This document shows, piece after piece, positions 1 to 11,868 of a stretch of DNA of 64,000 bases. The DNA lies in assembly GCA_905183005.1 (NCBI GenBank), contig CAJJDO010000035.1, positions 62,001 through 126,000 of the forward strand. The letters run 5' to 3'. Under the pieces are notes generated by a model, which ran no database searches, was not told the DNA's origin, and saw nothing but the letters and a program-made list of their open reading frames with translations. Origin of the DNA: Paramecium pentaurelia. Taxonomy: Eukaryota > Ciliophora > Oligohymenophorea > Peniculida > Parameciidae. Position 1 is the first letter of the stretch, and each line of letters opens with the position of its first letter. Position numbers and translations under genes: made by a program.

Positions 1-1999
1 AAAAAATTACTTAAAAATTGAAAAATTATTCTTTTTACATCAATTTCTTTCTCTTCTTCTTATTATCTTTGAGGAAACTTCTCCAAATGTCTATTATCAT
101 TCAATCCTACAATCTCTTATAACATTTAAACTAAATTTTGTGGATGAATATTGACATCAATCATCATATTAAATAAATCCATATTTGCTGGTTTCTCAAC
201 TCTTTTTGCATATAAAAGAAAGATTTATTTTAAAATACTTCTTAATCCATTTAATTTGAATGTTCTTGTTATAGGATCCAATTATTAAACAAGTATATGA
301 GGAGACTCACCATATTTCCATGGATTATATTAATTAGAATTTATTTTCTCCTATATTCTATGTAACACCTTTTTAGCTAAACTACTCTTTCCACATCCAT
401 ATGTTCCTTTTAAAATAATTAAACTTTTCTTATCAACTCCTCTGATTACTTTATCAATTTAATTTAAAAGCTTTTTATGTTATTCTTCTCTTCCAAATAA
501 TTAAATAGCTATAAAATCTGATTTCTTTGCAAATCCATAAGCATAATTATGAGTTTTAAAATTAGGTAATAAATTACCTGGAGTAGGTTCAAGTGGTTTA
601 TCTAGAGGTACATAAATATGAACAGGTGCATTTTTGCCTTTAACTTAAGTTTATGTTAAAAAAGCTGTACTTATACAATGACCAGCACTTTTAGCAGTTT
701 CTAAACATAATAGAATTTTATGATGTGTTTCTGAACATGCTGCTTACATCAATCTAGCTGCAAGATTAACAGAATCTCCAAGAACAGAATATTCTCTTCT
801 TGAACCACTTGTACCAACTACACCAGCAAAAACAGTACCTGTAACTATTCCAATTGAACATCCACAATTAATTTTTGGTAGTTCTTTATTCATTAATTAA
901 GCTGTTAAAATAGCTCTAACAGGATCATTTTAATGACTTAAAGGAGGAAGACCAAAAACAACTATTAAAGTTGAACCCTTATCATCCATTAAAAGTTTAT
1001 TTAATGATCCTTCATGCATATATATACATTTTTATACAGTTTTAATGACTCTTTAAATTTATTCTAATCCCTAAGCATTTTTAGCAGAATTCAAATCCAT
1101 TTTTAAGTTAACAAACATAATTGATAATCTTCTTAATTCAGCACTCCAAGCTTCTTCATTTATATCAATATATGGTAGAAGTGCAGCAGGTATATATGAT
1201 TGAATCTCATTTCTAATCATTTAAAATTATGATAATGTAATGTTATTTTTGATTAAAAGGGCATCAGCCTTCATTTTCACTTTCGCTTATTATAATTTAA
1301 TGACTTCATAGTGTCCTTCATGATCAGCTACTTATTAACATTCAAAGAAATTATTAATCATATCATAAATCTATTAAGAAATGATAATCTTTCCACCTTC
1401 AGTTAAACAATGCTCAGAATGAAAAGCTTAAATTAAAGGATCTCCAGTTGCCAAATATTCCATTCTATTGAAAACACCACCAACATGAATAATATTCATT
1501 TCTCCAACTCCAAAACCAATCTTTACACTTAATTAAATACCCTATTCAATCTAAGCTTTAGTTAATTTTTCTTGAATTAATAATGCAGACTAAATGGCTT
1601 ATTTAAGCAAAGTTTCTAGATTTTACTGAAAGTTTTGATCATTAGGAGGAGGAGGCCAGATAACAATCATAGCATCTTAAGAATATTTAAAACTTTAATA
1701 CCTCCTGCAAATTTGAAAATATCACCACCACTTCTTCCTATACCTTAAACTAATAATTCCATATAGCGATTAATTGCAAATGCTATTCGTTCTGCTCCTT
1801 CTGTTCCCAATTAACTTAATAATTCTGTTAATCTTGTAAATCCAGATATATCTGCAAACATCACAACACTTTTTATTCTTTATTTTTCTGGTAATTTTCT
1901 TATTAATTTATTCATTTTTAGATTCAAAAGATGTTATACAACTAAAGCAGGTACATAACCTAAAATGGACATGGATTAACTCTAAAATTATTAAGACAT
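1..1999 (-). CDS. Soluble adenylyl cyclase-like protein (ADCY10 family), 3' end cut by window
   Basis: Predicted class III adenylyl cyclase making cAMP, soluble type: two cyclase domains followed by a P-loop NTPase module, and no membrane segment seen. C1 starts about residue 45 with VVMFADISGFT and continues to FAGDAM, so both metal-binding Asp are present. C2 begins SIMFVNLK, without the first metal Asp, and contains FGLPP and EYSVLGDSVNLAARLM. Then GTYGCGKSSLAKK is a Walker A. This order is that of mammalian ADCY10. One 26-nt intron (1676-1701) restores FAGDA. The start ATG at 1999-1997 is the first Met of the open frame; the frame is still open at base 1, so the C-terminal NTPase/TPR part lies outside. 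Family confidence is high; activity is inferred. Confidence 0.88.
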
Positions 2000-2280
2000 A
2001 TTTAATGTAAATAATTATTTATATTATTTAAAGTAATAATAATAATGTTATAAACTTCTATATTCATCAATATTAATGCTTATAAATTCATTAATATTTG
2101 ATATGATAATTATTCATATATATATATAAAAGGAATAAGTAGTTGAGACTATGTTTTAAATTCTAATTAGTTATTTATTCACATAGTACAATAGTTTTTT
2201 TAGTTTTAAATGCATAAAAATAATTATATTCTTATCAATAAGAAATTTTAAATAAATATCCTATAGCAAAAGTAATTCAT
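2000..2280. other. Divergent intergenic spacer
   Basis: Very AT-rich spacer between the start codons of the leftward cyclase gene and the rightward GTPase gene, with a short TA dinucleotide run near 2120. It must hold both promoters; I see no recognisable motif. Confidence 0.5.
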
Positions 2281-4685
2281 ATGTAATAGGATTTTTAATA
2301 ACAATAAACCTTAATTAATGGGATCTATAGTTTATGGTAAGGAATAGATGATGAAGAATAAAAAAGAGAAAATAAAAAACCTTTGAAATAAGCTCATCCT
2401 TAATTCTCATAACTCACTGATAAACAAAAACTTAGAAAACAAATATTGAACAATAATAAAAAGAATAAAGGAAAACTTAAGGGGGAAGGTTAAGTCTAAC
2501 ATGAAGATTTTGAATCTAACTAAACACAAATTCAAGTATTCCAATAGTCATTTTTCTATAGCAATTAAAATATGAAACTAAACCATAATTTGTTCTATTA
2601 GTAAAACCTAATAATGAAGAAATTTAAATTGATTTAGAGTAATATATAGATGAACAAGTAAAATTTTAAATTTTAAATAATAGTACGCAATTTAGGGAAA
2701 CAATTCAAAAGTATCTTACTTTAAGTAAGAGAGTGATTTTGGACATACAGAATATAAGTTAAGATTAGTAGATCCAGACCCCAAGAGATTGACTCACTTA
2801 ACAACATAGATGAATTATAGGTAAACATTATTTTGATATTATAGATTATCAGAAGGAAATGGTATGGCATATTATAAAATTGGAGTGGAAGATAGTGGTA
2901 ATCCTTTAGGATTAAATAAATCTGATATGCTTGGTTCTTTAAGAACTCTATGTTCTATGGCTTAATCTTTAAAAGCTGAATTAATTGTGGTTGGAATAAA
3001 TTAAGGTACAAATGGCAAAACAAGTGAAGTAATTGTTAGAAAAGGATTGAAAGATGGGATTAATTTAGATATTCGTATTTTACTATTAGGTGAAAGTGGA
3101 TCAGGTAAGACCTCATTATTGGGAGTATTAAGTACAGGACAATTAGATAATGGTAAAGGATTAGCAAGAATGAAGTTTTTAAAAAATAGATCTGAAATCA
3201 CATCAGGTAAAACTGAAAGAGTGTCTCATACAGTAATAGGGTTTGATAGTGAAGGTAAAATTATGAATCATCAAAATTAATTGAATTTTAATCCTACATG
3301 TATGGTAGAAAAATTAGTAGATTTATCAACTAAATTAATTACTTTTATTGATATGGGAGGAACTAAAAGAGCTCATAATTAAATGATTTAAATTATTAAT
3401 TCTTAATTTCCAGATTATGCTCTATTAACTATATCATCCTTATAACCAATAGGAAAACCAACAATGGATTTCCTTAAATTAATACAAATTTAATAAATAC
3501 CTTTTATGATTGCAATTACACATGTTGATAAAATGGATGAATATTTTTATATGGATAAAGTAGAATAATTAAAAGAAATGATAACTAGTTTATAAATTTA
3601 AAGTGTTCCCCTTGTAGTAAGATCTGAAGAAGATGTTGTTTTATTTAGTAAATAGATATTGAGCAAAACATTAATCCCAATATTTTTAATATCAAACTTA
3701 AAATAAAGAACATTAGATTATTTTATCAAATTCTTAAATTTATTACCTTCAACAAATGAATTGACAAATAATTCAAACTTAGATTCTGAATATTGTATTC
3801 ATAATGTTTTTGAAATAAATAATCAAAAAGTTTTAGGTGGTACTGTTTTAAAAGGAGTTATTAGAGTTAAATAGATATTATAAATGGGTCCTGATAAACA
3901 TGGTAGATTTTTTCCTATTGAAATAGAGGAAATTTAATGTAATAGAGTTCAAGTAATATATATAAATTTTATTTATAAATAGGTTAAATCAGTTTAATGT
4001 GGATAAATTTGTACTATTCGTTTTAAATAAGGAACTTTAACATAACAATTTGGATCTGATTAAAATCCTGTTAGAAGAGGAATGGTTCTAATTGATAGTA
4101 AAAGTAATCCATAAGCAGCATGGGATTTTTTAGCAGAAATTTGGTTATTTGATGATCAAAAAGATGCAAAAAAAATAGCTGCTAGTTTTGAACCAGTTAT
4201 AAATACATAATGTACTAGGTAATTTAATATATAAATATATTAGATAAATATGTAAAATTATAAGAGAAGAATAATTATAATTTGAACCTTTAAAGTTGAG
4301 GAAATAGTAGTCAAAATCTATTGATGAGTCATCTAGATAAAATTAAGATAGATAATAACAGAGATTACCATATAGAAAATAAAGTGAATAAATTAAAAAG
4401 GCAAGTAGTTCAAGCAATCTTAATAAATCATATAGAAGTCCAAGGAGGAAAAGTAGTTAAAATAAAGAATCATTTGTAGATGAGGATTTGAAAAAAATAG
4501 ATTTATTTGTTATTAGTGAAAAAAATGATAAGCCTTAAGAATTTATTGAACTCTAACCAAAACAGCCTAACTTTATTCGATTAAAATTTAAATATTTTCC
4601 AGAATATATTACAAAAGGAATGAAATTAATAATTAATGATAATGGACTTTAAGCTTGGGGATTTATTAAATATATAAATTATTGA
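2281..4685 (+). CDS. GTPBP1/GTPBP2-like translational GTPase
   Basis: Predicted GTP-binding protein of the GTPBP1 (AGP-1) branch of the elongation factor family, linked in animals to mRNA decay and rescue of stalled ribosomes. Five introns (2536-2561, 2725-2750, 2821-2844, 3953-3982, 4219-4243) give 757 residues. Visible family marks: HLTTQMNYRLSEGNG and GVEDSG before the G domain, G1 GESGSGKTS, G3 IDMGG, a G4 reading THVDKMD, then EF-like beta-barrel domains. A charged, Ser/Gln-rich insert of about 80 residues splits the C-terminal domain, which resumes at RLKFKYFPEYI. Start ATG 2281 opens a Gln-rich leader; a later ATG at 2319 is in a different frame. Function inferred from family; subfamily (1 versus 2) not resolved. 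Confidence 0.87.
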
Positions 4686-4875
4686 TATTCATTTCTTTGA
4701 ATAATATTTTTGATATAATTTAATATCCATATGTCTTGAATTGACATGATGTTCATATATAAAATGTATCATATTTATTTATTTTAATAACAGAATATCT
4801 TACTTTCTATTTTTTATCAAGTTCATTATAAGTAATTTATAATTCTAAATTATTTTATTTTATTATAAAATAAAA

Positions 4876-5805
4876 ATGAAAAATAAATAAGAAAAAAAGA
4901 AAATTATTAAGTTTGTTGAAATTTTCAAAGAAATATTAGAAGTAATACTCAAGAATATTGTAGAAATCAGAATATGATCAAATAATTAAATGGGATAATG
5001 ATGGATAAAAAATTAAAATTTTTGATAAATCTAAGTTATAATTAGAAGTATTACCTAAACATTTCAAGCATGGAAATTATGCAAGTTTTTTAAGGTAAAA
5101 ATAGAATTGAAAATTAAGATAATTAAATCTTTATGGTTTTATAAGTTGTAAAGATTAAGATGGTATACTAACTTATGAAAATCCATATTTCACTAAAAAG
5201 GAAATTCAAATGAGAAAGATACAAAAAAAACAATAAATTTATATTGAAAAATAGTCTTTGGATGATATCTTTATGAATGAGTATGAAGAATTAAAGAAAA
5301 CAATTATTGATTTAAAATAAGAATAGATAAATATTTAATAAAAGCTAATTCAGTCTGTTTAACATTAATAGTAATGCCATTTACATTGTAAATTAATAAT
5401 AGATGTAATTTTTATTGATATTTATTAATAGTAATTACTAACAATAAAAGAAATTTAAACAAGAAGAGGTACTTTCTTTATTGAGAGTATAAAGATGATA
5501 GTGAAAGCAATGAAACCTGAAACTTGTATTTTAAGAATTTTATTTAAGCTTCTTCATTTGAGTATTTGATCAAATGTGTTTTTCCTAAAGAATGTGATAA
5601 TGTAAATATTTAATGTAAAGATGATGGAGTAATTGAGTAGTAATAGTATGTTAATTCTCCAGCTCCATTTGGCAAAGGAGTAATTGATAAGATAGGAGAG
5701 TATTTAAATCATAAAGATGATGAATTTAATCCTGAAACTTTGGAACCAGTTTGGTTTTGTGGTTATTCTGAGCAGGATTTTAATTTTTTTGGTTTTGAAT
5801 TGTGA
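4876..5805 (+). CDS. Heat shock factor-type transcription factor, copy 1
   Basis: HSF-type DNA-binding protein, 277 residues with introns 4942-4963, 5095-5118, 5405-5431 and 5526-5548. The winged-helix DNA-binding domain starts near residue 10 and shows IIKWDNDGQKIKIFDKSKL, VLPKHFKHGNYASFLRQLNLYGF, the recognition-helix signature of HSFs. The wing region (CKDQDGILTYENPYF) is followed by a Gln-rich, coiled-coil-like segment that may be the trimerisation part. The rest matches nothing I know. An extra 33-nt intron (5470-5502) is possible and would not change frame. It lies about 100 nt upstream of a second HSF gene with two introns at matching positions, so the pair looks like a tandem duplication. 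DNA target and heat response are inferred from family. Confidence 0.85.
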
Positions 5806-5906
5806 TTTTATTGTTGATATATATATAATTACTGATAGAATGGTTATAATTATAAGAAAAACAAATAGTATTGTATATCATAAGAAAATTATATAATTAT
5901 TATTGA

Positions 5907-6849
5907 ATGTAGTAGAAAAAAAGTCCCAAGTTTTTAGTTAAGTTGTTTGAATTATTGGATGTAATGACTAAGAATTATTTCTATAGTCAGAGTAATATCG
6001 CTATTTACGTTGGAGTGAAGATGGGAAGTCATTTTAAGTTTGTGACTTAAAAAAACTAGAGAGATAAGTGTTGAAGGTTTTCTATAAACAAAAATCCTTT
6101 GCTAGTTTTATTAGGTTAGATTTGAATTTATTTTATGATTAGACAATTGAATTTATATGGATTCAAGAGATCAAAGATTCGTAGAAATGTTAATGTCTTT
6201 TCTCATCGCCATTTTATTAAAGGTGACAAGTAAATCTATAGATGAAGTTTAGAGATTAACTTATAAACATTATCAGTCATAATAAATTGAGAGTTATGGA
6301 AGAATTGACGAATTAAGATAATAATTTAAAGCCATAGATTTATGAGGCCGAACATCAGTAATTGACTGAAACCTTGAAGGATCTCTAGAATTAATAAAAA
6401 TAAATATAAATCAAATTTAATGAGCAAATACATTTACAAACATAACTTAAACTTAGAATTCTTTAAATTATGAATGTAAATTATTGATTTATCCTTTTTA
6501 GCAAATTAATAATCATGATATTTCAATTAATGTTAAGGCATAAAATTCTTATTAATTACTTTGCAAAGTAATGTAAATTATACCAAACAATGAATAACAT
6601 AAAGAAGAAATAGAAGTGATAAAGTATATTTGCAAAGTCTTTAATGAATTTCATAAAGATTCAGTATCATCATTATTTGAGAGTCCAAATGAAAGATTAA
6701 CCCCATTGCCATTTTATTTACAAGATTCTGCTGTTCCTAATTAATTAGATATAAAAGTCTAATAAAATAAACTTTCGGATTAGTTTTAAATTCATGCAAC
6801 AAAAATATTTCAGCCTTCTTAAATGAAGTAATAATAATTTTTGCTTTGA
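5907..6849 (+). CDS. Heat shock factor-type transcription factor, copy 2
   Basis: Second HSF-type protein, 279 residues. Introns: 5961-5986, 6115-6142 (begins GTTAG, an unusual donor), 6230-6252, 6476-6501. The DNA-binding domain begins at SPKFLVKLFELLD and continues YRYLRWSEDGKSF, SFASFIRQLNLYGFKRSKIRR and NVNVFSHRHFIKG. This wing is closer to animal and yeast HSFs than that of copy 1. A Leu/Gln heptad-rich stretch follows (oligomerisation region likely), then an ordinary C-terminus. The usual KYFKHNN-type segment is replaced by VFYKQKS. The introns before SEQYRYL and inside the Arg codon of IRQLNLY match those of copy 1. Start ATG 5907 directly precedes the domain. Regulator role inferred from family. 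Confidence 0.87.
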
Positions 6850-7001
6850 TTTTATTATATTTATCTATGTCTATTTTATTTAAATGTAACCCTATTTAAC
6901 CTGGATCAAAAACAGATATTAAAAATTTATATAAATTCCTTGATAATTAATAATCCGTAAATATAGGTAATTTTTGATTAATAATATTCACAACTAAACA
7001 G

Positions 7002-8185
7002 ATGGGTAATTAATGCGGTTATTGTGAATGTAATAATGAGAAGTTGTAACAATAAGAGAAAGAAATAATAGTGGTAATATGTCAACTAAGTGTAAGTTAG
7101 ATCAAAACGAAATAAGAAATAGTAATCATTAATCTAAAGGCTCAATTAAAAGTAATAAGGGAAATCATGAATTAAATTAATTTAGTAAAGAAAAGGATAA
7201 AAAACTTATTAAAAATCAAGTTTCTTTAACTAATTCAAATTAAAAAGAATAAGCAAGATTTAATGAACTGTGTAATGAGAAAGAAAACTTAGTTAAAGCA
7301 GCAATCAAAATATAAAGCATTTACAGAGGTTATTAGGTTAGAAAAAAGAAATAATAGCATGGATTAAAAATTGTTTAGAAAAATGAAATACAAGGTGCAA
7401 ATAAAAACTATATGTAGGAAAATTTTGAAGTTATAAATCTACCTGCTTTAAAGAATGATACTTCCTTAGAATTGAGAGGACCCTATTAATTTAAAAGTGG
7501 GGCAATTTATGAAGGTTAATGGAAGGGAAATTTCAGAGAAGGAATTGGAACTCAGATTTGGAAAGACGGAGCTAAATATGTAGGAGAATGGAAAAATAAT
7601 AGAGCTAGTGGAAAAGGTATATTCTACCATGTTGATGGTGATATTTTTGAGGGAGAATGGGAATTAGATAAAGCTAACGGAAAAGGAATTTATAGACATT
7701 CTAATGGATCAAGATATGAAGGAGAATGGAAAGATGATCTATAAAATGGTTTAGGGAAAGAAATTTGGACTGATGGTTCTAAATATATTGGACAATATTA
7801 TCGAGGAAAAAAGTAAGGAAGGGGAAGATATGAGTGGCCTGATGGGTCTTATTATGAAGGTTAATGGTAGAATAATAAAATAAATGGTCATGGTATTTAT
7901 TGTTGGGCTGATGAGAGAGGATATGATGGTGAATGGTAGAATAATTGTATGCATGGGTATGGAATATACACTTGGAAAGATGGTAGAAAATATAAAGGAG
8001 AGTATAAGAATGATAAAAAAGATGGACATGGAATTTATTATTGGGCTGATGGTAAGAAATACGATGGAATGTGGAGTTAGGGAAAATAACATGGGTAAGG
8101 ATTGTTTGTTTTTGCAGATGGGACTTAGAAACATGGGATATGGAAGGAAGGAAAACGAATAAAATGGCTTGAGATAGTACCTTGA
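7002..8185 (+). CDS. N-terminally acylated IQ-motif and MORN-repeat protein
   Basis: 385-residue protein, one intron (7046-7071). It starts MGNQCGYCEC, a good N-myristoylation plus palmitoylation signal. A polar linker follows, then an IQ motif (IQSIYRGYQVRKKK, about residue 115) likely to bind calmodulin. The C-terminal half is about nine MORN repeats of 23 residues (pattern Y-G-W-G-G, for example YEGQWKGNFREGIGTQ). MORN arrays typically tether proteins to membrane or cytoskeleton, so a cortical or ciliary membrane scaffold is a reasonable guess. A second acylated MORN protein lies at 17232-18348 on the other strand. Stop is the TGA at 8183-8185. Substrate and partners unknown. Confidence 0.88.
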
Positions 8186-8278
8186 ATAGAAAAATAAAAA
8201 AATAATGAAATTTATATATATATACTTAAATTGTTTCTCAAAAAATTGAAATCTTTTTTTAATTTAAATAAATAATAA

Positions 8279-9359
8279 ATGGGCAAAAAGGAAACAAAGG
8301 ATAAGAAGCCAGCACAATTCAAGTAAGTAAATTATTGATATATTTCTATAGAAAGATTTATGAGTTGTTGTCCAAATATACTTAAGTCATCATCGTTGGA
8401 TTAGCAAATGTCGGATCAAAACAAGTGTAAGACATTAGAAGAATATTGGCTAAGAAAAATGCCCTCTTAGTTATTGGCAAGAATGTATACATGTTCAATT
8501 AAATATTGTAGACTCTCTTCAAAAAGGTCTTGGCTACAAGAGTATAAGAATTACCAGATACTCATGAATATTATGATGAATTGAAGAAATTCGGAAATGC
8601 AATAAAAGAATTAGATTCCTTGAAAAACTAAGTAGCAGGCAAAGTTGGATTTATCTTTACTGATACTCCAGTCTTTGATCTCAAACCAATCATTGAAGAA
8701 AATAAGGTTGAAACCCCAGCAAGAGTTGGTGCCATTGCTCCAATTGATGTTGTTATTCCTCCAGGCCCAACTGGTATGGACCCAGCTTCAATTTAATTCT
8801 TCCATGCACTTTAAATTCCAACAAAAATTGAAAAGGGTTAAATCTAAATCACAAAAGATTTTGTTGTCTTAAAAACAGGCTAAAAAGTTGGTTAATCTTA
8901 AGCAGTTTTATTGTAGAAATTAGGAAAGAAACCATTTTTATATGGGTAATAAATCAAATTTTATAGTTAGTATGGAAGTTTTATCATGCTATGATAATGG
9001 ATCAATTTTAAATAAATAATAAGTATCAGTAAACTTGAATGATATTGTTACTAAATTCCAATAAAATGTCTAAAATATTTCAGCAATTTCATTGTAAAAT
9101 GGTATTATTGATTATAATAATTAATTTAGGTTGGATCAATGAAGCCTCAGCTCCATATGTGTTGGCAAATGCATTTAAAGATTTAGCAGCTATCGGTTTA
9201 TAAAGTGGATTCGTCTTTGATCAAATTAAGTAATCAAATGCACCAGTTGCTGCTGCTCCAGTAGCTGCTAAAGTTGAATAAAAACCAGCTGCCCAATAAG
9301 CCCCAGCTAAAGTTGAAGAGCCAGAAGAAGATGTTGATATGGGAGGTTTATTTGATTGA
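8279..9359 (+). CDS. RPLP0: 60S acidic ribosomal protein P0 (uL10)
   Basis: Ribosomal stalk base protein that binds 28S rRNA and carries the P1/P2 dimers that recruit translational GTPases. 332 residues, close to the family norm (about 310-320). Introns: 8323-8351, 8946-8970, 9102-9129. Key stretches: IYELLSKYTQVIIVGLANVGS, QDIRRILAKKNALLVIGKN, PPGPTGMDPASI, CYDNGSILN, an Ala/Pro hinge, and the C-terminal peptide EEDVDMGGLFD shared by P0, P1 and P2, which recruits elongation factors. The Gln codons TAA/TAG inside conserved blocks make this a clean proof of the genetic code used here. Start ATG 8279 gives the expected short basic N-terminus MGKKETKDKK. Confidence 0.96.
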
Positions 9360-9788
9360 TCATGAAAACAATAGTATATTAATAAAACATACAAATAAAA
9401 TACAATAAATAGGGTTAAATATATTACAAGTTGCTTATCCAATTATTTAATCTATTTTGATTACAAATACAGAGTTTCTGCAACATCCTTTATAATAGTT
9501 AACAGATAAATTTTATTCTTATGGATGTTACTATTTCCATCGTTATCAATTTTTTAATTATTTTTATTAATTAAAATTAATTAATATATGTTAATAAAAA
9601 CACTATATTAATGAATTTATATTATTATTTTGATGTAAAATTGAGAATACATTCAAGACGTGTTTATATATGACTATGAAAGGATGGATCAACAGAATTT
9701 ATCAGAATTTTGGGCACTCTTAAGCCAGAGGGGGTTTTTAAATCTTTTTCTTATATTTAAATTAATTTTTTTAACTTTTATTTCCTCA
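9360..9788. other. Intergenic spacer P0 to TBP
   Basis: AT-rich spacer. An upstream ATG at 9684 is in frame with the TBP start and would add 35 residues (MDQQNLSEFW then a hydrophobic, T-rich stretch). I prefer the later ATG, because the stretch from 9738 onward looks non-coding. No RNA gene recognised. Confidence 0.4.
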
Positions 9789-10705
9789 ATGCCTCCAGAG
9801 AACACTTAGGTAACTTAACCTTATTTAAATACTAAAATTACGATTATATTATCTCAATATCACTTGACTTTATTATTTTTTTATAGATTTCTAAAAAATC
9901 AAAACACATTAAGAAAAACAAGACAGATGTTCATGAATATACTGAGGAAAAGAAGAAAGAAATTGAGAAAGTGATTTTTTATTATGTATTTTAATAGGAA
10001 TACTTGCAAATAAAAAAAAACAATTAATTACAAGAATCATATGAACCAAAGATCTAGAATGTGGTCAGCACAGTGATATTGAAAATGAAGACTAAAGCAG
10101 GAGAAGAAATCGATAAACTTGATTTAGACAATCTGGCTCATACATCATAAAATTGTGAATATAAAAAAAGTAGATATTTTATATTTAAATTATTTAGGTC
10201 GATTTCCTGCTCTGATTCAAAGAATAAAAGAACCCAAGTCAACTGCCCTGATATTTGAAGCTGGTAAGATGGTGATAACAGGTACCAAAGGTTAGAATGA
10301 GGCAGAAGAGGCTGCTAAAAAAGTTTGAAAAAAGCATTTTATTTAAAGTTTAGAAAACAGATAGAGAAGAACAACAGGATTACTATAGAAATAGGCGATA
10401 TTTAAACAAGTAACATAGTAGCCAACAGCCAATTGCCTTATGAAGTAAATCTGATGAAAATAAATGATGACAGAAGTTTATCAGGATCTATCAGCTATGA
10501 TGTATAATTTCTAATAAAACTCTCTTAGCGATCAGCATTTCCAGGATTGATATTTAAAATGTAAAATCCTAAACTCGCTGCACTCATTTTCTATTCAGGA
10601 AAGATAGTCTTCACTGGGGCAAAAAATGAAACTTAAATTAGAGATGCCTATTGTTAATTATTCAATATTCTCAAAAAACACTCATAAGAAAAAGCCAATA
10701 AATGA
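9789..10705 (+). CDS. TATA-binding protein (TBP)
   Basis: General transcription factor that binds core promoters as part of TFIID/SL1/TFIIIB. 252 residues after removing introns 9810-9886, 9971-9997, 10170-10197 and 10323-10348. A short basic N-terminus precedes the two saddle repeats. Repeat 1: IQNVVSTVILKM, then SRFPALIQRIKEPKSTALIF and GKMVITGTKG. Repeat 2: ISYDVQFLIKLSQRSAFPGLIF, then LAALIFYSGKIVFTGAKNE. The repeats are divergent, so it may be a TBP paralogue rather than the main TBP. The first intron, 77 nt and without internal AG, is far longer than all others here. It is needed to link the only suitable ATG to the domain, so the 5' end is the weak part of the model. Confidence 0.88.
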
Positions 10706-11187
10706 AGAATAAGAATTATTGAATATTTTTTGTGTTGTTTACATAACTACGTCTTTATGATTTTAGTTATACAAATTATTAGAATAGTCCATTACCTAAT
10801 CTTAATAAAATCATTAATTTGAAGAACCAATTAAAGAATATCATATAATTACATTCATTTATTTGTTGTAAGTTTAATTTATTAAATGAATATTAGAGAA
10901 TGTCATAGATATCCTTATATTTAATAAATAAAATAGAATTCTTAATTAACAAATTATAATATTTAAATCATACTATGTTAATTATGTAAATACATTTACT
11001 AATTATAAAAGTAATCAACTTAAATATTATATTTATTTTTAAATCTATTATTATTAATAAATATGTTTTCATTAATTATGAACAATTGATATACAAAATT
11101 AGAGATGAAAACTAAAATCAATTAGATAATTGAATAAAGAATAATTATTAACTTTTATTATTTTATAATTGATTAATATAAAATTGA
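10706..11187. other. Intergenic spacer
   Basis: About 480 bp of AT-rich DNA between the TBP stop and the next start. I see no gene, repeat or RNA signal in it. Confidence 0.45.
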
Positions 11188-11868
11188 ATGAAAAATTCGT
11201 AAGGCTTAAATAAGCTATTAATGAGTAAAAGAACAAGGACCACATTAACATTGAATTAAGAAACTAATTAGTCTTCAAATTAAACTAGAAAATCATCAAT
11301 TTAAGTTATCAATATCAATCAATAAGATGTAAATTAGAATCAGGATAAGATTTATTTTTCAACTCGTCAAGGCTCTCCAAAAAAACATAGACACACTAAA
11401 AGTAAAAATAATTACTATTAAATAGGTTTAGGTGATACTTTAATGAAATCTACGTCATAGAAATTAATAAAAACTACCCAAAGAGATTTTCAAGAGAGTA
11501 ACATAATTAAAGAAGGGGCTTTATATAAGAAGATTTCTCCGAAGGTGATCTTCTAGAATGATAAAATCAATGTTTATTTTGTGAAGGAAGTCAATAAATT
11601 CACATAATCAAGTGACACAAAAATATCATCTTAAGATATTGGTCATAGAGAACAAACCATATAAGAAATTTTTAATTCTAGAGTTTCAATTAAAGGGCCA
11701 ATTACATCTAGTTAAAATTTATTATAAGCCAGAATCACATAAGGAATTTTGAGCAATCCCAAACATTTGTTTGCAGCTTCAAATAAAAAGATAAAACTAG
11801 ATAAAAATGAATCCTTAAATACTAGTGTCAAGTCTTCCTTGTGTAAATTATTGAAATTATATCATTGA
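11188..11868 (+). CDS. Basic Ser/Gln-rich protein, unknown function
   Basis: Uninterrupted 226-residue frame from ATG 11188 to TGA 11866-11868, no intron. It is basic and polar (many Lys, Ser, Asn, Gln), without signal peptide, membrane segment or domain that I recognise. Short clusters such as RQGSPKKHRHTKSK could be phosphorylation or nuclear targeting sites, which is only a guess. A random 227-codon frame in DNA with one stop codon is possible but unlikely, and the composition (balanced Ser/Thr/Lys, ordered codon use) looks coding. An upstream promoter must lie in the 480-bp spacer. No homologue comes to mind. Confidence 0.6.

Noticed and set aside
7751..8134. Minus-strand frame over the MORN repeats
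   Set aside because: It is the antisense shadow of the MORN array; its repeated Ser/Ile/Pro pattern mirrors the repeats.
9640..9745. Possible small structured RNA upstream of TBP
   Set aside because: The stretch is less AT-rich than its surroundings, but I could not fit it to any snRNA, snoRNA or tRNA pattern.
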